A stretch of DNA of 64,000 nucleotides, from NCBI RefSeq assembly GCF_004297405.1, contig NZ_SCVC01000042.1, forward strand, positions 1 to 64,000, given 5' to 3'. Position numbers and translations under genes: made by a program. This document shows positions 52,350 to 61,663 of this stretch, one piece after another; position 1 is the first letter of the stretch; each line of letters begins with the position of its first letter. This stretch comes from Reyranella sp. (lineage in GTDB: Bacteria > Pseudomonadota > Alphaproteobacteria > Reyranellales > Reyranellaceae). The notes beneath the pieces are model-generated. The model was not told where the DNA came from. It worked only from the letters and a program-made list of their open reading frames with translations, and made no database searches.

Positions 52350-53509
52350 TCGTGTGGACGTGCATCGGCTTTCTGGCCCTGGCCGCCTGGCTCTACCTGC
52401 TCGTGGCTCGTGGCGGATTCTGGCGGGCTCGCGAGCGGGACGACGGGCCCGATATGCCGTTGCCCAGTCGCTGGCCAGCAGTGGTCGCGGTGGTTCCTGC
52501 ACGCAACGAGGCGGACGTGATCGCGCGATCGATCGGGAGCCTGTTGCGTCAGGACTATCCAGGGTCTTTCCGCGTCGTACTGGTCGACGATGGCAGCAAC
52601 GACGGCACGGCAGCCGCTGCATTGCAGATCGCAGGCTCGATGGGAGGCGAACGGCGCCTCGAAGTCGTCCAGGGAGCAGAGCTGCCGGCCGGCTGGACGG
52701 GGAAGATGTGGGCGCTGGAGCAGGGAATCCAGAAGGCCAGTATGTCGGGCGACCCAATCGACTATTACCTGCTGACCGACGCCGATATCGGTCATACGGC
52801 CGACAATCTCGGCAGCCTCGTTGCGCGCGCCGAGTATGAAAATCGGGTCCTCGTATCCCTGATGGCGGAGCTTTCCTGCACGAGCTGGGCAGAACGCTTT
52901 CTCATCCCGGCCTTCGTGTTCTTCTTCCAGATGCTCTATCCGTTCGCCTGGGTCGCACAAAGGGACCACCGCACCGCCGCGGCTGCAGGCGGCTGCGTGC
53001 TGGTGCGCCGTGATGCGCTGGAGCACGCTGGTGGCATTGCCGCAATCAAGTCCGAAATCATCGACGACTGCGCGCTGGCACGTCGCCTCAAGCGACAAGG
53101 ATCGATCTGGCTCGGTCTCACCCGGCGGGCTACGAGCCTGCGTCCTTATGGCGGCTTCTGGAGCATCGGACGCATGATTTCGCGCTCCGCCTACGCCCAG
53201 CTCGGCTACTCCCCCTTATTGCTTGCTGGTACCGTGGCCGGGATGGGACTGATCTATCTCGCGCCACCGCTGCTCGCGCTGTTTGCCACGGGGCCGGCGC
53301 GCTGGGCTGGATTGGCGGCTTGGGTGCTGATGGCCCTCTCATTCCAGCCCATCGTGCGATTCTATCGGCTCATGCCGCTCTGGGGGCTGGCGCTTCCCGC
53401 CATCGGTGCCGCCTATACAATGTTCACCGTACAGTCCGCGCTTGATGTCTGGCGCGGCCGGGGGGGCATGTGGAAAGGCCGCGCGCAGGCCATCACGGGG
53501 GAGACGTGA
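52346..53509 (+). CDS. hpnB: HpnB, hopanoid-associated glycosyltransferase
   Basis: A 387-residue family 2 glycosyltransferase. It starts with a membrane segment (MIVWTCIGFLALAAWLYLLVA), has the nucleotide-sugar domain (VVAVVPARNEADVIARSIGSLL, VVLVDDGSNDGT, LLTDADIGHT) and hydrophobic C-terminal helices. The ATG at 52346 overlaps the hpnA stop. Its stop overlaps the hpnC GTG (GTGA). It probably attaches or modifies a side chain on hopanoids. Confidence 0.9.
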   Translation: MIVWTCIGFLALAAWLYLLVARGGFWRARERDDGPDMPLPSRWPAVVAVVPARNEADVIARSIGSLLRQDYPGSFRVVLVDDGSNDGTAAAALQIAGSMGGERRLEVVQGAELPAGWTGKMWALEQGIQKASMSGDPIDYYLLTDADIGHTADNLGSLVARAEYENRVLVSLMAELSCTSWAERFLIPAFVFFFQMLYPFAWVAQRDHRTAAAAGGCVLVRRDALEHAGGIAAIKSEIIDDCALARRLKRQGSIWLGLTRRATSLRPYGGFWSIGRMISRSAYAQLGYSPLLLAGTVAGMGLIYLAPPLLALFATGPARWAGLAAWVLMALSFQPIVRFYRLMPLWGLALPAIGAAYTMFTVQSALDVWRGRGGMWKGRAQAITGET

Positions 53510-54393
53510 CGGTCGAGTTTGATTTCACGTCGGGCAAGGGCCACACGGACGAGAATTTTCCGGTTGCCTCGCGCCTAATCCGCGCGGAGCTGCGCCCGGC
53601 GATCCTTGCTTTCTATCGTTTCGCGCGGGCGGCGGATGACGTCGCGGACCACGAGACGGCGAGTGCCGACCAGAAGTATGCCGAACTCGATCGCATGGAA
53701 GCCGGATTGCGCGGCGATACCGATGCCAGTCGCGTAGGCGGGGCTCTGCGCGCAGAGCTGCAGAAACGCGGCCTGACCGACCGGCACGCGCTCGATCTTC
53801 TGGAAGCCTTCCGGCGTGACGTCGGCAAGCACCGCTATGCCGACTGGGCGGAACTGATGGACTATTGCCGCTATTCGGCGGCGCCGGTCGGCCGCTTCGT
53901 GCTCGACCTGCATGGCGAATCGCCCAGGACCTGGCCGCTCAACGATTCGCTCTGCGCCGCTCTGCAGGTGATCAATCATCTGCAGGATTGCGCAAAGGAC
54001 TATCGCGAACTCGATCGTGTCTATCTCCCCCTGGACGTCCTCGCAGAGGTCGGCCTCCGCGTAGAGGCGCTTTCGGCCCCCCAGGCCTCGCCGAAGCTGA
54101 AGACGGTGATCGCGGGTCTCGCGCGACGGACCGGCACGCTGCTCGATCACGCGCGGCCTTTTGCCGATCAGATTGCCGACCGGCGTTTGGCCCTCGAAGT
54201 GGGGGCCATTCAGAACCTGGCGGAAAGCCTCACCCGTCGCCTTACGCGGCGCGACCCGCTTTCCCAGCGCGTCCATCATCGCCCAGGTGAGGCGCTCGTC
54301 CTGGCGATGTTCGGTGGCCTGCGCGTCGCCGGGCGGCGCCTGGGCCGGCTGTTCGGCCAGGGGCCGGCAAGCCTGCACGGAGGTCGCGGATGA
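53506..54393 (+). CDS. hpnC: HpnC, hydroxysqualene synthase (squalene synthase-like)
   Basis: A 295-residue trans-isoprenyl synthase. The first Asp-rich region is FARAADDVADHETA, with VINHLQDCAKDYRELDRVYLP as the second. In the HpnCDE route it converts presqualene diphosphate to hydroxysqualene. The GTG at 53506, four bases overlapping the hpnB stop, is the preferred start; an upstream ATG at 53470 lies inside hpnB. Confidence 0.92.
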   Translation: MTVEFDFTSGKGHTDENFPVASRLIRAELRPAILAFYRFARAADDVADHETASADQKYAELDRMEAGLRGDTDASRVGGALRAELQKRGLTDRHALDLLEAFRRDVGKHRYADWAELMDYCRYSAAPVGRFVLDLHGESPRTWPLNDSLCAALQVINHLQDCAKDYRELDRVYLPLDVLAEVGLRVEALSAPQASPKLKTVIAGLARRTGTLLDHARPFADQIADRRLALEVGAIQNLAESLTRRLTRRDPLSQRVHHRPGEALVLAMFGGLRVAGRRLGRLFGQGPASLHGGRG

Positions 54394-55235
54394 CCGATGC
54401 CGCGCAGGCCGATGCCGCAGAGTTCAAGGCCCGGATATCCGGAAGCTCCTTTTACACGGCCATGCTGCTCATGCCGAAGGCCGAGCGCCAGGCCATGTTC
54501 GCGATCTACATGTTCTGCCGGCTGGTCGACGACATCGCCGACGACGGCACTCGGCCGCGTCAGGCGAGGGCCGCGGCGCTCGCCGAATGGCGCAAGGACC
54601 TGGATGCGCTCTATGCCGGTCGCCCGGCCGGCCAGGCGGCTTTTCTGCAGGGCCCCGTGCGTGATTTCCGCCTGAGGCAAGCCGACTTCCTGGGCGTGAT
54701 CGACGGGATGGACATGGATGTCGCAGCCGACATCCGCGCGCCCGATCTGGCGACTCTCGACCTCTATTGCAGCCGCGTCGCAGGTGCGGTCGGCCGTCTG
54801 TCCACGCGCATCTTCGGCATGAACGAGGCGCCCGGGCTCGAGCTGGCGCATCGGCTGGGCCACGCCCTTCAGTTCACCAACATCCTGCGCGACCTCGACG
54901 AGGACGCCGCGATCGGCCGCCTCTACCTGCCACGCGAGCTTCTGTCGAAAGCGGGAATTGTCACCGACGATCCGGTTGCCGTCATCGCGGATCCGAGGGT
55001 CGATGGCGCCTGCCGGGCGCTCGCCGCCCAGGCACTCGATCATTTTGAAGCAGCCGAAAGCGTATTGCGTGCTCGGCCCGGCGGCCATCTCCTGGCGCCG
55101 AGGCTGATGGCCGCCGTGTATCGGACGCTGCTGGGGCGCATGCTGGGCGACGGTTGGGCGCCGCCGCGCACGCGCGCACGAATCAGCAAACCGCATTTGC
55201 TCTACATCGTCGCGCGTTGCGCCGTGTTCGGATGA
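54390..55235 (+). CDS. hpnD: HpnD, presqualene diphosphate synthase
   Basis: A 281-residue isoprenyl synthase. Metal motifs are LVDDIADDGTRP and NILRDLDEDAAIGRLYLP. It condenses two farnesyl diphosphates to presqualene diphosphate. It overlaps both neighbours by four bases (ATGA). Compared with HpnC it has the full DxxxD-type motifs of a diphosphate-releasing synthase. Confidence 0.92.
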   Translation: MTDAAQADAAEFKARISGSSFYTAMLLMPKAERQAMFAIYMFCRLVDDIADDGTRPRQARAAALAEWRKDLDALYAGRPAGQAAFLQGPVRDFRLRQADFLGVIDGMDMDVAADIRAPDLATLDLYCSRVAGAVGRLSTRIFGMNEAPGLELAHRLGHALQFTNILRDLDEDAAIGRLYLPRELLSKAGIVTDDPVAVIADPRVDGACRALAAQALDHFEAAESVLRARPGGHLLAPRLMAAVYRTLLGRMLGDGWAPPRTRARISKPHLLYIVARCAVFG

Positions 55236-56473
55236 CCTTGCCCGCGCGAGTTCACGTGGTCGGTGGCGGACTGGCCGGCTTGTCGGCCGCGGTGACCCTG
55301 GCGGACCGCGGCATTCCCGTCACCCTGTCCGAGGCCGCGAAGCAGGCGGGGGGACGATGCCGCTCGTTCTACGACGGGCTCCTCGACATGGTGATCGACA
55401 ACGGCAACCATCTCGTGCTGTCGGGCAATGCCGCCGTCACCCGCTACATGCGCAAGATCGGGGCGGCGGACAGGTTGACCGGTCCCGGCCGTCCTGAATT
55501 CCACTTCCTCGATCGTCAAAGAGATCGGCGCTGGGTTTTCCGGCCCGATGAGGGGCGCTTTCCTTGGTGGATCCTCGATGCAGGACGTCGGGTGCCGGGG
55601 ACGGCTCTGCGCGATTACTTGCGGCTTCTCGCCTTGATGCGTCGCCATCCCGGCCGCCGGATCGACGAAGTCATTCGCTGCGATGGCCCTCTCTGGGAGA
55701 CGTTCCTGCGACCGCTCTTCATCTCCGCGCTGAATACCAGACCGGAGGAAGCGTCGGCCGACCTCGCGAGTGCCATCGTCCGCGAGACCCTGGCGAAAGG
55801 CGGCAGATACATGCATCCGCTCGTCGCAACGCCAACCCTTGCCGCCGCATTCGTCGACCCGGCACTCGATCGGCTGAACCGCACAGGAGCAGACATCCGC
55901 CTGGGGCGTTCGCTGCGGGCGGTCCGATTTGAGGGAAACCGCGCCGCCGCGCTGACTTTCGACGAAGGTGAAGAACTTTTGGGTCCGGAGGATCACGTGA
56001 TCTTCGCGGTGCCGCCCTGGACGGCCGGGAAACTGCTGCCCGGTCTGAAGGTTCCCGACGCATTTCATGCCATCGTGAACGCGCATTTTCGGATCGCGCC
56101 GCCGGCAGGAGCGCCGCCCATGGTCGGGATGACTGGCGGCACGGCGGAATGGGTATTCGCTCTCGCCGACCGCATGTCCGTCACCGTCAGCGCCGCGGAC
56201 CATCTCCTGGAGAGGGACGCCGACGACCTTGCCCGCATCTTGTGGCGTGACGTGTCGGCCGCCTACGGCCTGACGGCGCCCCTTCCGGCATGTCGGATCG
56301 TGAAGGAGAAGCGCGCGACCTTTGCCTCGACGCCGGCCCAGGCCGCCCGACGGCCGGGCGCGCGTACGGCCTGGTCGAACCTCTTCCTGGCAGGGGACTG
56401 GGTCGATACCGGCCTGCCGGCGACGATCGAAGGGGCGTTGCGGTCGGGTGAAGTGGCCGCTTCCCTCGTGTAA
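55232..56473 (+). CDS. hpnE: HpnE, FAD-dependent squalene-forming oxidoreductase
   Basis: A 413-residue amine-oxidase-like flavoprotein. FAD-binding motif: VHVVGGGLAGLSAAVTLADRG. The C-terminal FAD segment is NLFLAGDWVDTGLPATIEGALRSG. It reduces hydroxysqualene to squalene as the last HpnCDE step. The ATG at 55232 overlaps the hpnD stop. hpnF follows after 4 bases. Confidence 0.92.
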   Translation: MTLPARVHVVGGGLAGLSAAVTLADRGIPVTLSEAAKQAGGRCRSFYDGLLDMVIDNGNHLVLSGNAAVTRYMRKIGAADRLTGPGRPEFHFLDRQRDRRWVFRPDEGRFPWWILDAGRRVPGTALRDYLRLLALMRRHPGRRIDEVIRCDGPLWETFLRPLFISALNTRPEEASADLASAIVRETLAKGGRYMHPLVATPTLAAAFVDPALDRLNRTGADIRLGRSLRAVRFEGNRAAALTFDEGEELLGPEDHVIFAVPPWTAGKLLPGLKVPDAFHAIVNAHFRIAPPAGAPPMVGMTGGTAEWVFALADRMSVTVSAADHLLERDADDLARILWRDVSAAYGLTAPLPACRIVKEKRATFASTPAQAARRPGARTAWSNLFLAGDWVDTGLPATIEGALRSGEVAASLV

Positions 56474-56477
56474 AGGC

Positions 56478-58433
56478 ATGGCCATGGACAAGCTTGCGAC
56501 GGCCACTCGACCTCTCGATGAGATCGAGGTCGACATCCAGCGCGCAGCCAAGGCATTGCTGCGCGAGCAGCGCGAGGACGGCCATTGGGTTTTCGAACTC
56601 GAGGCGGATGCGACGATCCCCGCCGAGTATGTGCTGCTGCGCCAGTATCTTGGCGAACCCGATGCACCGGAACTGGAACGCAAGATCGGCGTCTATCTGC
56701 GGCGGATCCAATGTGCGCACGGTGGCTGGTCTTTGTTCCATGGCGGTGCGTTCGACATCAGCGCGTCTGTGAAGGCGTATTTCTGCTTGAAGATGATCGG
56801 CGACAGTTCGGACGCGCCGCACATGGCAAAGGCGAGAGAAGCGATCCTGGCGCATGGCGGTGCACGGCAAGCCAATGTCTTCACTCGCATCCTGCTGGCC
56901 CAGTTTGGCGAACTCTCCTGGAACGACGTGCCGACCATGCCGGTGGAGATCGTGCTACTGCCGCGCTGGTTCCCCATCCACTTGTCGCGCATGTCCTACT
57001 GGGCGCGCACCGTCATCGTGCCGCTTCTCGTGTTGGCCGCCCGGCGCGTGCGGGCACGGAACTCCCGCAAGGTGGCCATCCGGGAGCTCTTCACCACAGG
57101 GAAAGCAGCCGACAGCCGGGCGGCTCATCAGCATCGGGGTTGGGCGACCTTTTTCAAGGGCCTCGACAAGGTGCTGAAGGTGGCCGAGCCGCTGTGGCCG
57201 AAATCATTGCGTCGCCGTGCGACCGACCGCTGCGTGCGATTTGTCAGCGAGAGATTAAACGGCGAAGACGGGCTGGGTGCGATTTATCCCGCCATGGCGA
57301 ACGCGGTGATGATGTTCGATGCGCTGGGCTATCCGCCGGAGCATCCGGATCGCGCGACGGCCCGCCAGGCGATCGAGAAGCTGCTGGTCATCCGAAAGGA
57401 CGAGGCCTACTGCCAGCCCTGCGTCTCGCCGGTCTGGGACACCGCGCTCGTGAGCCACGCCATGATGGAAGTGCAGGGCGAGGAAGCCTCTGCCGCGGCG
57501 CTGCGCGGCATGAAGTGGCTCGAGCCGCTGCAGGAGCTGGAGGTCAAGGGAGACTGGGCCGAACGGCGGCCAGACGTGCGTCCCGGTGGCTGGGCGTTCC
57601 AGTACCGCAACGCGCACTATCCTGATCTCGACGATACGGCCGTGGTCGTCATGGCGATGGACCGGGCCCGCCGCCAGTTCGCGGCGGGCGACGGCTACGA
57701 TGAGGCGATCACGCGCGGCACCGAGTGGATTGCAGGCCTGCAGAGCGACAACGGCGGCTGGGCCGCCTTCGACGCCGACAATGTCGATCACTACCTCAAC
57801 AACATTCCCTTCGCTGATCACGGTGCCTTGCTTGATCCGCCGACGGCTGATGTCAGCGCGCGTTGCATCAGCATGCTCGGCCAACTCGGCGAGACGCCCG
57901 CAAACCCCATGATGCGGGCCGGAATCGACTACCTCGAGCGCGACCAGATGGCGGATGGGAGCTGGTTCGGCCGATGGGGCGTCAATTACATCTACGGCAC
58001 CTGGTCGGCCCTGTGCGCTCTGAACGCCGCCGGCTTCGATGCGGCGAGGCCCAGTGTGCGCAAGGCGATGGACTGGCTGATCGCGATCCAGAACGATGAC
58101 GGCGGGTGGGGCGAGGACTGCACCAGCTACAAGCTCGACTACCGCGGTTACGAGCCCGCCGCATCGACGGCATCGCAGACAGCATGGGCGCTGCTGGGCC
58201 TGATGGCGGCAGGGGCAGTGGACCATCCCGCAGTGTCTCGCGGGATCGCCTATCTGCAACGTACCCAGGACGATACGGGGCTGTGGCAGCAGGATGCCTA
58301 TACCGGCGGCGGTTTTCCCCGCGTCTTCTACCTGCGCTACCACGGGTACCCGAAGTTCTTCCCGCTATGGGCGCTGGCCCGCTACCGGAATCTGCGCCGC
58401 GCCAACAGCCGGCGCGTGGCAGACGGCATGTGA
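56478..58433 (+). CDS. shc: HpnF, squalene-hopene cyclase
   Basis: A 651-residue triterpene cyclase. The catalytic DxDD motif is D383-L-D385-D386-T-A in YPDLDDTAVVV. QW-type repeats are visible: QSDNGGWAAF, MADGSWFGRWG, QNDDGGWGEDC and QDDTGLWQQ. It folds squalene into hopene/hopanol. ATG codons at 56478 and 56484 are possible; the first lies four bases after hpnE. It ends in a GTGA-type overlap with hpnG. Confidence 0.95.
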   Translation: MAMDKLATATRPLDEIEVDIQRAAKALLREQREDGHWVFELEADATIPAEYVLLRQYLGEPDAPELERKIGVYLRRIQCAHGGWSLFHGGAFDISASVKAYFCLKMIGDSSDAPHMAKAREAILAHGGARQANVFTRILLAQFGELSWNDVPTMPVEIVLLPRWFPIHLSRMSYWARTVIVPLLVLAARRVRARNSRKVAIRELFTTGKAADSRAAHQHRGWATFFKGLDKVLKVAEPLWPKSLRRRATDRCVRFVSERLNGEDGLGAIYPAMANAVMMFDALGYPPEHPDRATARQAIEKLLVIRKDEAYCQPCVSPVWDTALVSHAMMEVQGEEASAAALRGMKWLEPLQELEVKGDWAERRPDVRPGGWAFQYRNAHYPDLDDTAVVVMAMDRARRQFAAGDGYDEAITRGTEWIAGLQSDNGGWAAFDADNVDHYLNNIPFADHGALLDPPTADVSARCISMLGQLGETPANPMMRAGIDYLERDQMADGSWFGRWGVNYIYGTWSALCALNAAGFDAARPSVRKAMDWLIAIQNDDGGWGEDCTSYKLDYRGYEPAASTASQTAWALLGLMAAGAVDHPAVSRGIAYLQRTQDDTGLWQQDAYTGGGFPRVFYLRYHGYPKFFPLWALARYRNLRRANSRRVADGM

Positions 58434-59095
58434 CGATCCTCGCGGTCACAGGACTGAAGCGCGAGCGGCGGATCCTGGCTGGGCCCGGTGTGGAGGTCGT
58501 CACGGGCGGTGGCGATCATGCGCGTCTGGAAATGACTCTCGATCGGCTCGCGGCGGGCATGCAGGGCATCATCAGCATCGGCATCGCGGGCGGGCTGGCT
58601 CGCGGATTGCGCCCTGGACAATGGGTGCTGGCCAATGCCGTTCGACACGGTGACGACATGCTGCCGACCGACCCCGAGTGGACGGAGCGCCTGACCTCTC
58701 TCTTGCCGCAGGCGACCCGGGGCGTGGTGCTTGGCGTCGATGCTATTGTGGCCACAGCAGCGCAGAAGGCCGCGCTGCTCGGCGTTACCGGTGCGATTGC
58801 GGTCGACATGGAATCTCATGTCGCGGCCCGTGTTGCCGCGCGTCACGGCCTGCCGTTCGCTGCTGCGCGCGTCATATCAGATGCGGCGCACCGCACCTTG
58901 CCGCCGGCCGCCCGCGTAGGAATGCGTCGGGACGGCAGCGTCGATCTGCGGGCCGTACTGCGTTCCTTATTGGTCGAGCCCTGGCAGCTTCCGGCCCTCA
59001 TCCGGACCGGGCTGGAAGCGGAGCGCGGCTTTCGCTCGTTACTCCGCGGCTACCGCAGTCTTGGCGCCGGACTTGGCAGTCCGAATGTCAGTTAG
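58430..59095 (+). CDS. hpnG: HpnG, adenosylhopane nucleoside phosphorylase
   Basis: A 221-residue member of the purine nucleoside phosphorylase fold: TILAVTGLKRERRIL, IISIGIAGGLARGLRPGQWVLA and VDMESHVAARVAARHGLPFAAARVISD (catalytic-site Glu-containing helix). In the hopanoid pathway it releases adenine from adenosylhopane. The GTG at 58430 overlaps the shc stop. The 3' end overlaps the convergent hpnH gene by 57 bp. Confidence 0.88.
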   Translation: MTILAVTGLKRERRILAGPGVEVVTGGGDHARLEMTLDRLAAGMQGIISIGIAGGLARGLRPGQWVLANAVRHGDDMLPTDPEWTERLTSLLPQATRGVVLGVDAIVATAAQKAALLGVTGAIAVDMESHVAARVAARHGLPFAAARVISDAAHRTLPPAARVGMRRDGSVDLRAVLRSLLVEPWQLPALIRTGLEAERGFRSLLRGYRSLGAGLGSPNVS

Positions 59096-60187
59096 CTTCC
59101 GCTCGACATGGTCTGAGAAGACGAACTCTGCCCGGCGCTGACCCTGCAGGGGAATGTCGGTGGCCATTGGGCCTGTCGTGCGTACGCCACGCATGGCAAC
59201 GCCCAGCGCCTTCAGGGGATGCTGGAACATGTCCTTCACCGCCGAGGCCTCGAAGCCGCAATGGACCATGCAGTCGGCACACTTTTCGTACTTGCCGACG
59301 CCGTACTTGTCCCACTCGGTGTCGTCCATGAGTTCGCGGAACGTCTTAACGTAGCCTTCGCCCAGCAGGTAGCAGGGCTTCTGCCACCCGAACACGGTGC
59401 GCGTCGGGTTCCCCCATGGCGTGCATTGATAGGCGGCGTTGCCGGCGAGGAAGTTGAGGAAGTTGATCGACTGGCTGAATGGCCATTTCCGGCCGCCGTT
59501 GCCCTTCGCCAGGATGCCGCGGAACAGTTCCTTGGTCTTGGTGCGGTTCAGGAAGTGCTTCTGGTCGGGCGCGCGCTCGTAGGCGTAGCCCGGCGATACG
59601 GTGATGCCGTCCAGCCCGAGATCCTGCATCTCGTCGAAGAAGGTCGCGACCTCCGCAGGATCGGCATCATTGAACAGCGTGCAGTTGATGCTGACCCGGA
59701 AGCCCTTCGACTTGGCCAGCCGGATCGCCTCGACCGCCTTGTCGTAAGTACCCTTCTGGCACACCGACTTGTCGTGCATGGCGCGATTGCCGTCGAGATG
59801 GATTGACCAGGTGAAGGAGGGGTGCGGTTCGTAGTCGTCGATCTTCTTGGCAAGCAACAGGGCATTCGTGCAGAGGATCACGAATTTGCGCCGGGCGAGG
59901 TAGCCTTTGACGATCTGCGGCATCTCTCGATGCAGCAACGGTTCGCCGCCCGCAATCGAGACGACCGGTGCGCCGCATTCATCGATCGCCGTCATGCAGT
60001 CGTCGTACGACAGACGCTGATCGAGAATCTCGGCCGGGTAATCGATCTTGCCGCAACCAGCACAGGCAAGGTTGCAGCGGAACAACGGCTCCAGCATCAG
60101 GACGAGAGGGTAGCGCTTGCGTCCGCTGAGATGCTGGCGAACAAGATAGGTGCCGATGCGGGCAGCCTGATGAAGAGGAATTCCCAC
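59039..60187 (-). CDS. hpnH: HpnH, radical SAM adenosylhopane synthase
   Basis: A 382-residue radical SAM enzyme. The iron-sulfur motif is C38-N-L-A-C42-A-G-C45. It attaches the 5'-deoxyadenosyl group to diploptene to give adenosylhopane. It starts with GTG at 60187, 11 bases after the ispH stop, so the two are probably co-transcribed. Its 3' end overlaps hpnG by 57 bp on the other strand. Confidence 0.93.
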   Translation of the reverse strand: MGIPLHQAARIGTYLVRQHLSGRKRYPLVLMLEPLFRCNLACAGCGKIDYPAEILDQRLSYDDCMTAIDECGAPVVSIAGGEPLLHREMPQIVKGYLARRKFVILCTNALLLAKKIDDYEPHPSFTWSIHLDGNRAMHDKSVCQKGTYDKAVEAIRLAKSKGFRVSINCTLFNDADPAEVATFFDEMQDLGLDGITVSPGYAYERAPDQKHFLNRTKTKELFRGILAKGNGGRKWPFSQSINFLNFLAGNAAYQCTPWGNPTRTVFGWQKPCYLLGEGYVKTFRELMDDTEWDKYGVGKYEKCADCMVHCGFEASAVKDMFQHPLKALGVAMRGVRTTGPMATDIPLQGQRRAEFVFSDHVERKLTDIRTAKSGAKTAVAAE

Positions 60188-60198
60188 GGGTTTGCTCG

Positions 60199-61158
60199 CT
60201 ATTGCTCGGACGTCACGGTGACCTTGCGCGTCGACATCGACCTGAGTTCGGCGGGCAGCCGGAACTCGATATCCTCGCGTACGCCGTCCATTTGCTCGAC
60301 CTGAACGTCGGCGTGTCGGCGTAGTGACTCGATCACATCCAGAACGAGTTCCTCAGGTGCCGAGGCTCCCGCCGTTAGGCCGACGGTGTTCACACCCGCT
60401 AACCAGGCCGCGTCGAGTTCGCTGCCGTCGGATATCAGGTAGCTGGGCAACCCGTGTTCGACCCCGATCTCGCGCAATCGATTGGAATTGGAACTGTTGC
60501 GGCTTCCGACGACCAGGAGCAGGTCCGCCACTTCGCACAATTCCCTGACTGCCGACTGGCGATGCTGCGTCGCGTAGCAGATGTCCGAGACATCGGGCCC
60601 CTGGAGATCAGGGAACCGCGCCTTTAATGCGGCAATGACCCCGCGAGTATCGTCGACGCTGAGCGTCGTTTGGGTGACGTACGCCACGGCCGTGTCGTCG
60701 GGTAGATCGAGTTTTGCAACATCGTCCACCGTGGAAACCAGATGAACCTTCGCGCGTATCTGCCCCATGGTGCCTTCCACTTCCGGATGGCCCGCATGAC
60801 CAATTAGGACCAGAGTCCTTCCGTTCGCGACATAACGCTTGCCCTGAAAATGGACCTTCGACACGAGTGGGCAGGTTGCATCGAGAACCGGCAGGCCCCG
60901 CGATTTCGCCTCGTCGATTATCGACTGCGCCACACCATGGGCGCTGAAGATAGTCACGGCGCCATCGGGAATCTCTGTCAACTCGTCGACAAAGATGGCC
61001 CCCATTCGCTCGAGCCTTTCGACGACGTGCCGATTGTGTACGATCTCATGCCGAACATATACCGGCGCGCCGAATTTCTCGAGCGACCGCTCCACGATCT
61101 CGATTGCCCGTACAACCCCCGCACAAAAGCCTCGGGGTTGAGCCATTAGGACTCGCAT
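60199..61158 (-). CDS. ispH: 4-Hydroxy-3-methylbut-2-enyl diphosphate reductase
   Basis: A 319-residue iron-sulfur enzyme, the last step of the MEP pathway (makes IPP and DMAPP). The three cluster cysteines are C12 (RGFCAGVVRAI), C95 (DATCPLVSKVHFQ) and C193 (DICYATQHRQ). Other family blocks are GHAGHPEVEGTMGQ and YVTQTTLSVDDT. A Shine-Dalgarno (gaggag) lies upstream of the ATG. Its placement before hpnH couples precursor supply to hopanoid synthesis. Confidence 0.95.
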   Translation of the reverse strand: MRVLMAQPRGFCAGVVRAIEIVERSLEKFGAPVYVRHEIVHNRHVVERLERMGAIFVDELTEIPDGAVTIFSAHGVAQSIIDEAKSRGLPVLDATCPLVSKVHFQGKRYVANGRTLVLIGHAGHPEVEGTMGQIRAKVHLVSTVDDVAKLDLPDDTAVAYVTQTTLSVDDTRGVIAALKARFPDLQGPDVSDICYATQHRQSAVRELCEVADLLLVVGSRNSSNSNRLREIGVEHGLPSYLISDGSELDAAWLAGVNTVGLTAGASAPEELVLDVIESLRRHADVQVEQMDGVREDIEFRLPAELRSMSTRKVTVTSEQ

Positions 61159-61663
61159 TCAGATCAACTCCTCAATGGGGGCAAGCAGTCGCTAGAGGTC
61201 GATATTCCCGAGCTGTTTTGCAAGGAGCGCAATAACTTCACTCGGAGCTAGCGGGCCAACCAGAGAAGTCTGCACCAAAGAACTGGAGCATTTGCAGACA
61301 CTACTAATTGTCCGCTACTGTGGCCTTGGACGCAAGCCTTCGGATTGCTTTTGAGGGGGCCCGCAGCTCCCCAATGCAATCACTACCGAAGAAAGTTGAG
61401 ATAGATCGCGAATAGGCTCTCTTGCAATGTGCATGCCGCCTGTTCAGCGATCAAGCGCTGAGAACTTGTCCATGACCGTACAATCCAGGACACCGCTCCT
61501 CGCAGGCTGCCGGGATCACACCTGCATCTTCAATGAATACGCCTCCTTTGGAGGAGGTGGCCAGTGTGCCGACGAATTCGCACGTGGCCTGCTGACCCGC
61601 CCTGGCTTGAGCAAGATGACTTCTTGGAACATTGCCGGTCTGCCGGCCATAGGTTGCTAACTA
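61159..61663. other. 505-bp divergent intergenic region between ispH and hpnN
   Basis: The stretch is visibly less GC-rich than neighbouring coding DNA and must contain promoters for ispH/hpnH (-) and hpnN (+). I could not identify convincing -35/-10 elements. A 77-codon ORF (61427-61660) ends one codon before the hpnN ATG in the same frame; it has no recognised features and is probably not a gene. No tRNA was seen. Confidence 0.5.

Noticed and set aside
61427..61660. 77-codon ORF directly before hpnN as a real small protein
   Set aside because: No ribosome-binding site, signal, membrane segment or family motif is visible. It is kept only as a question about hpnN translation.
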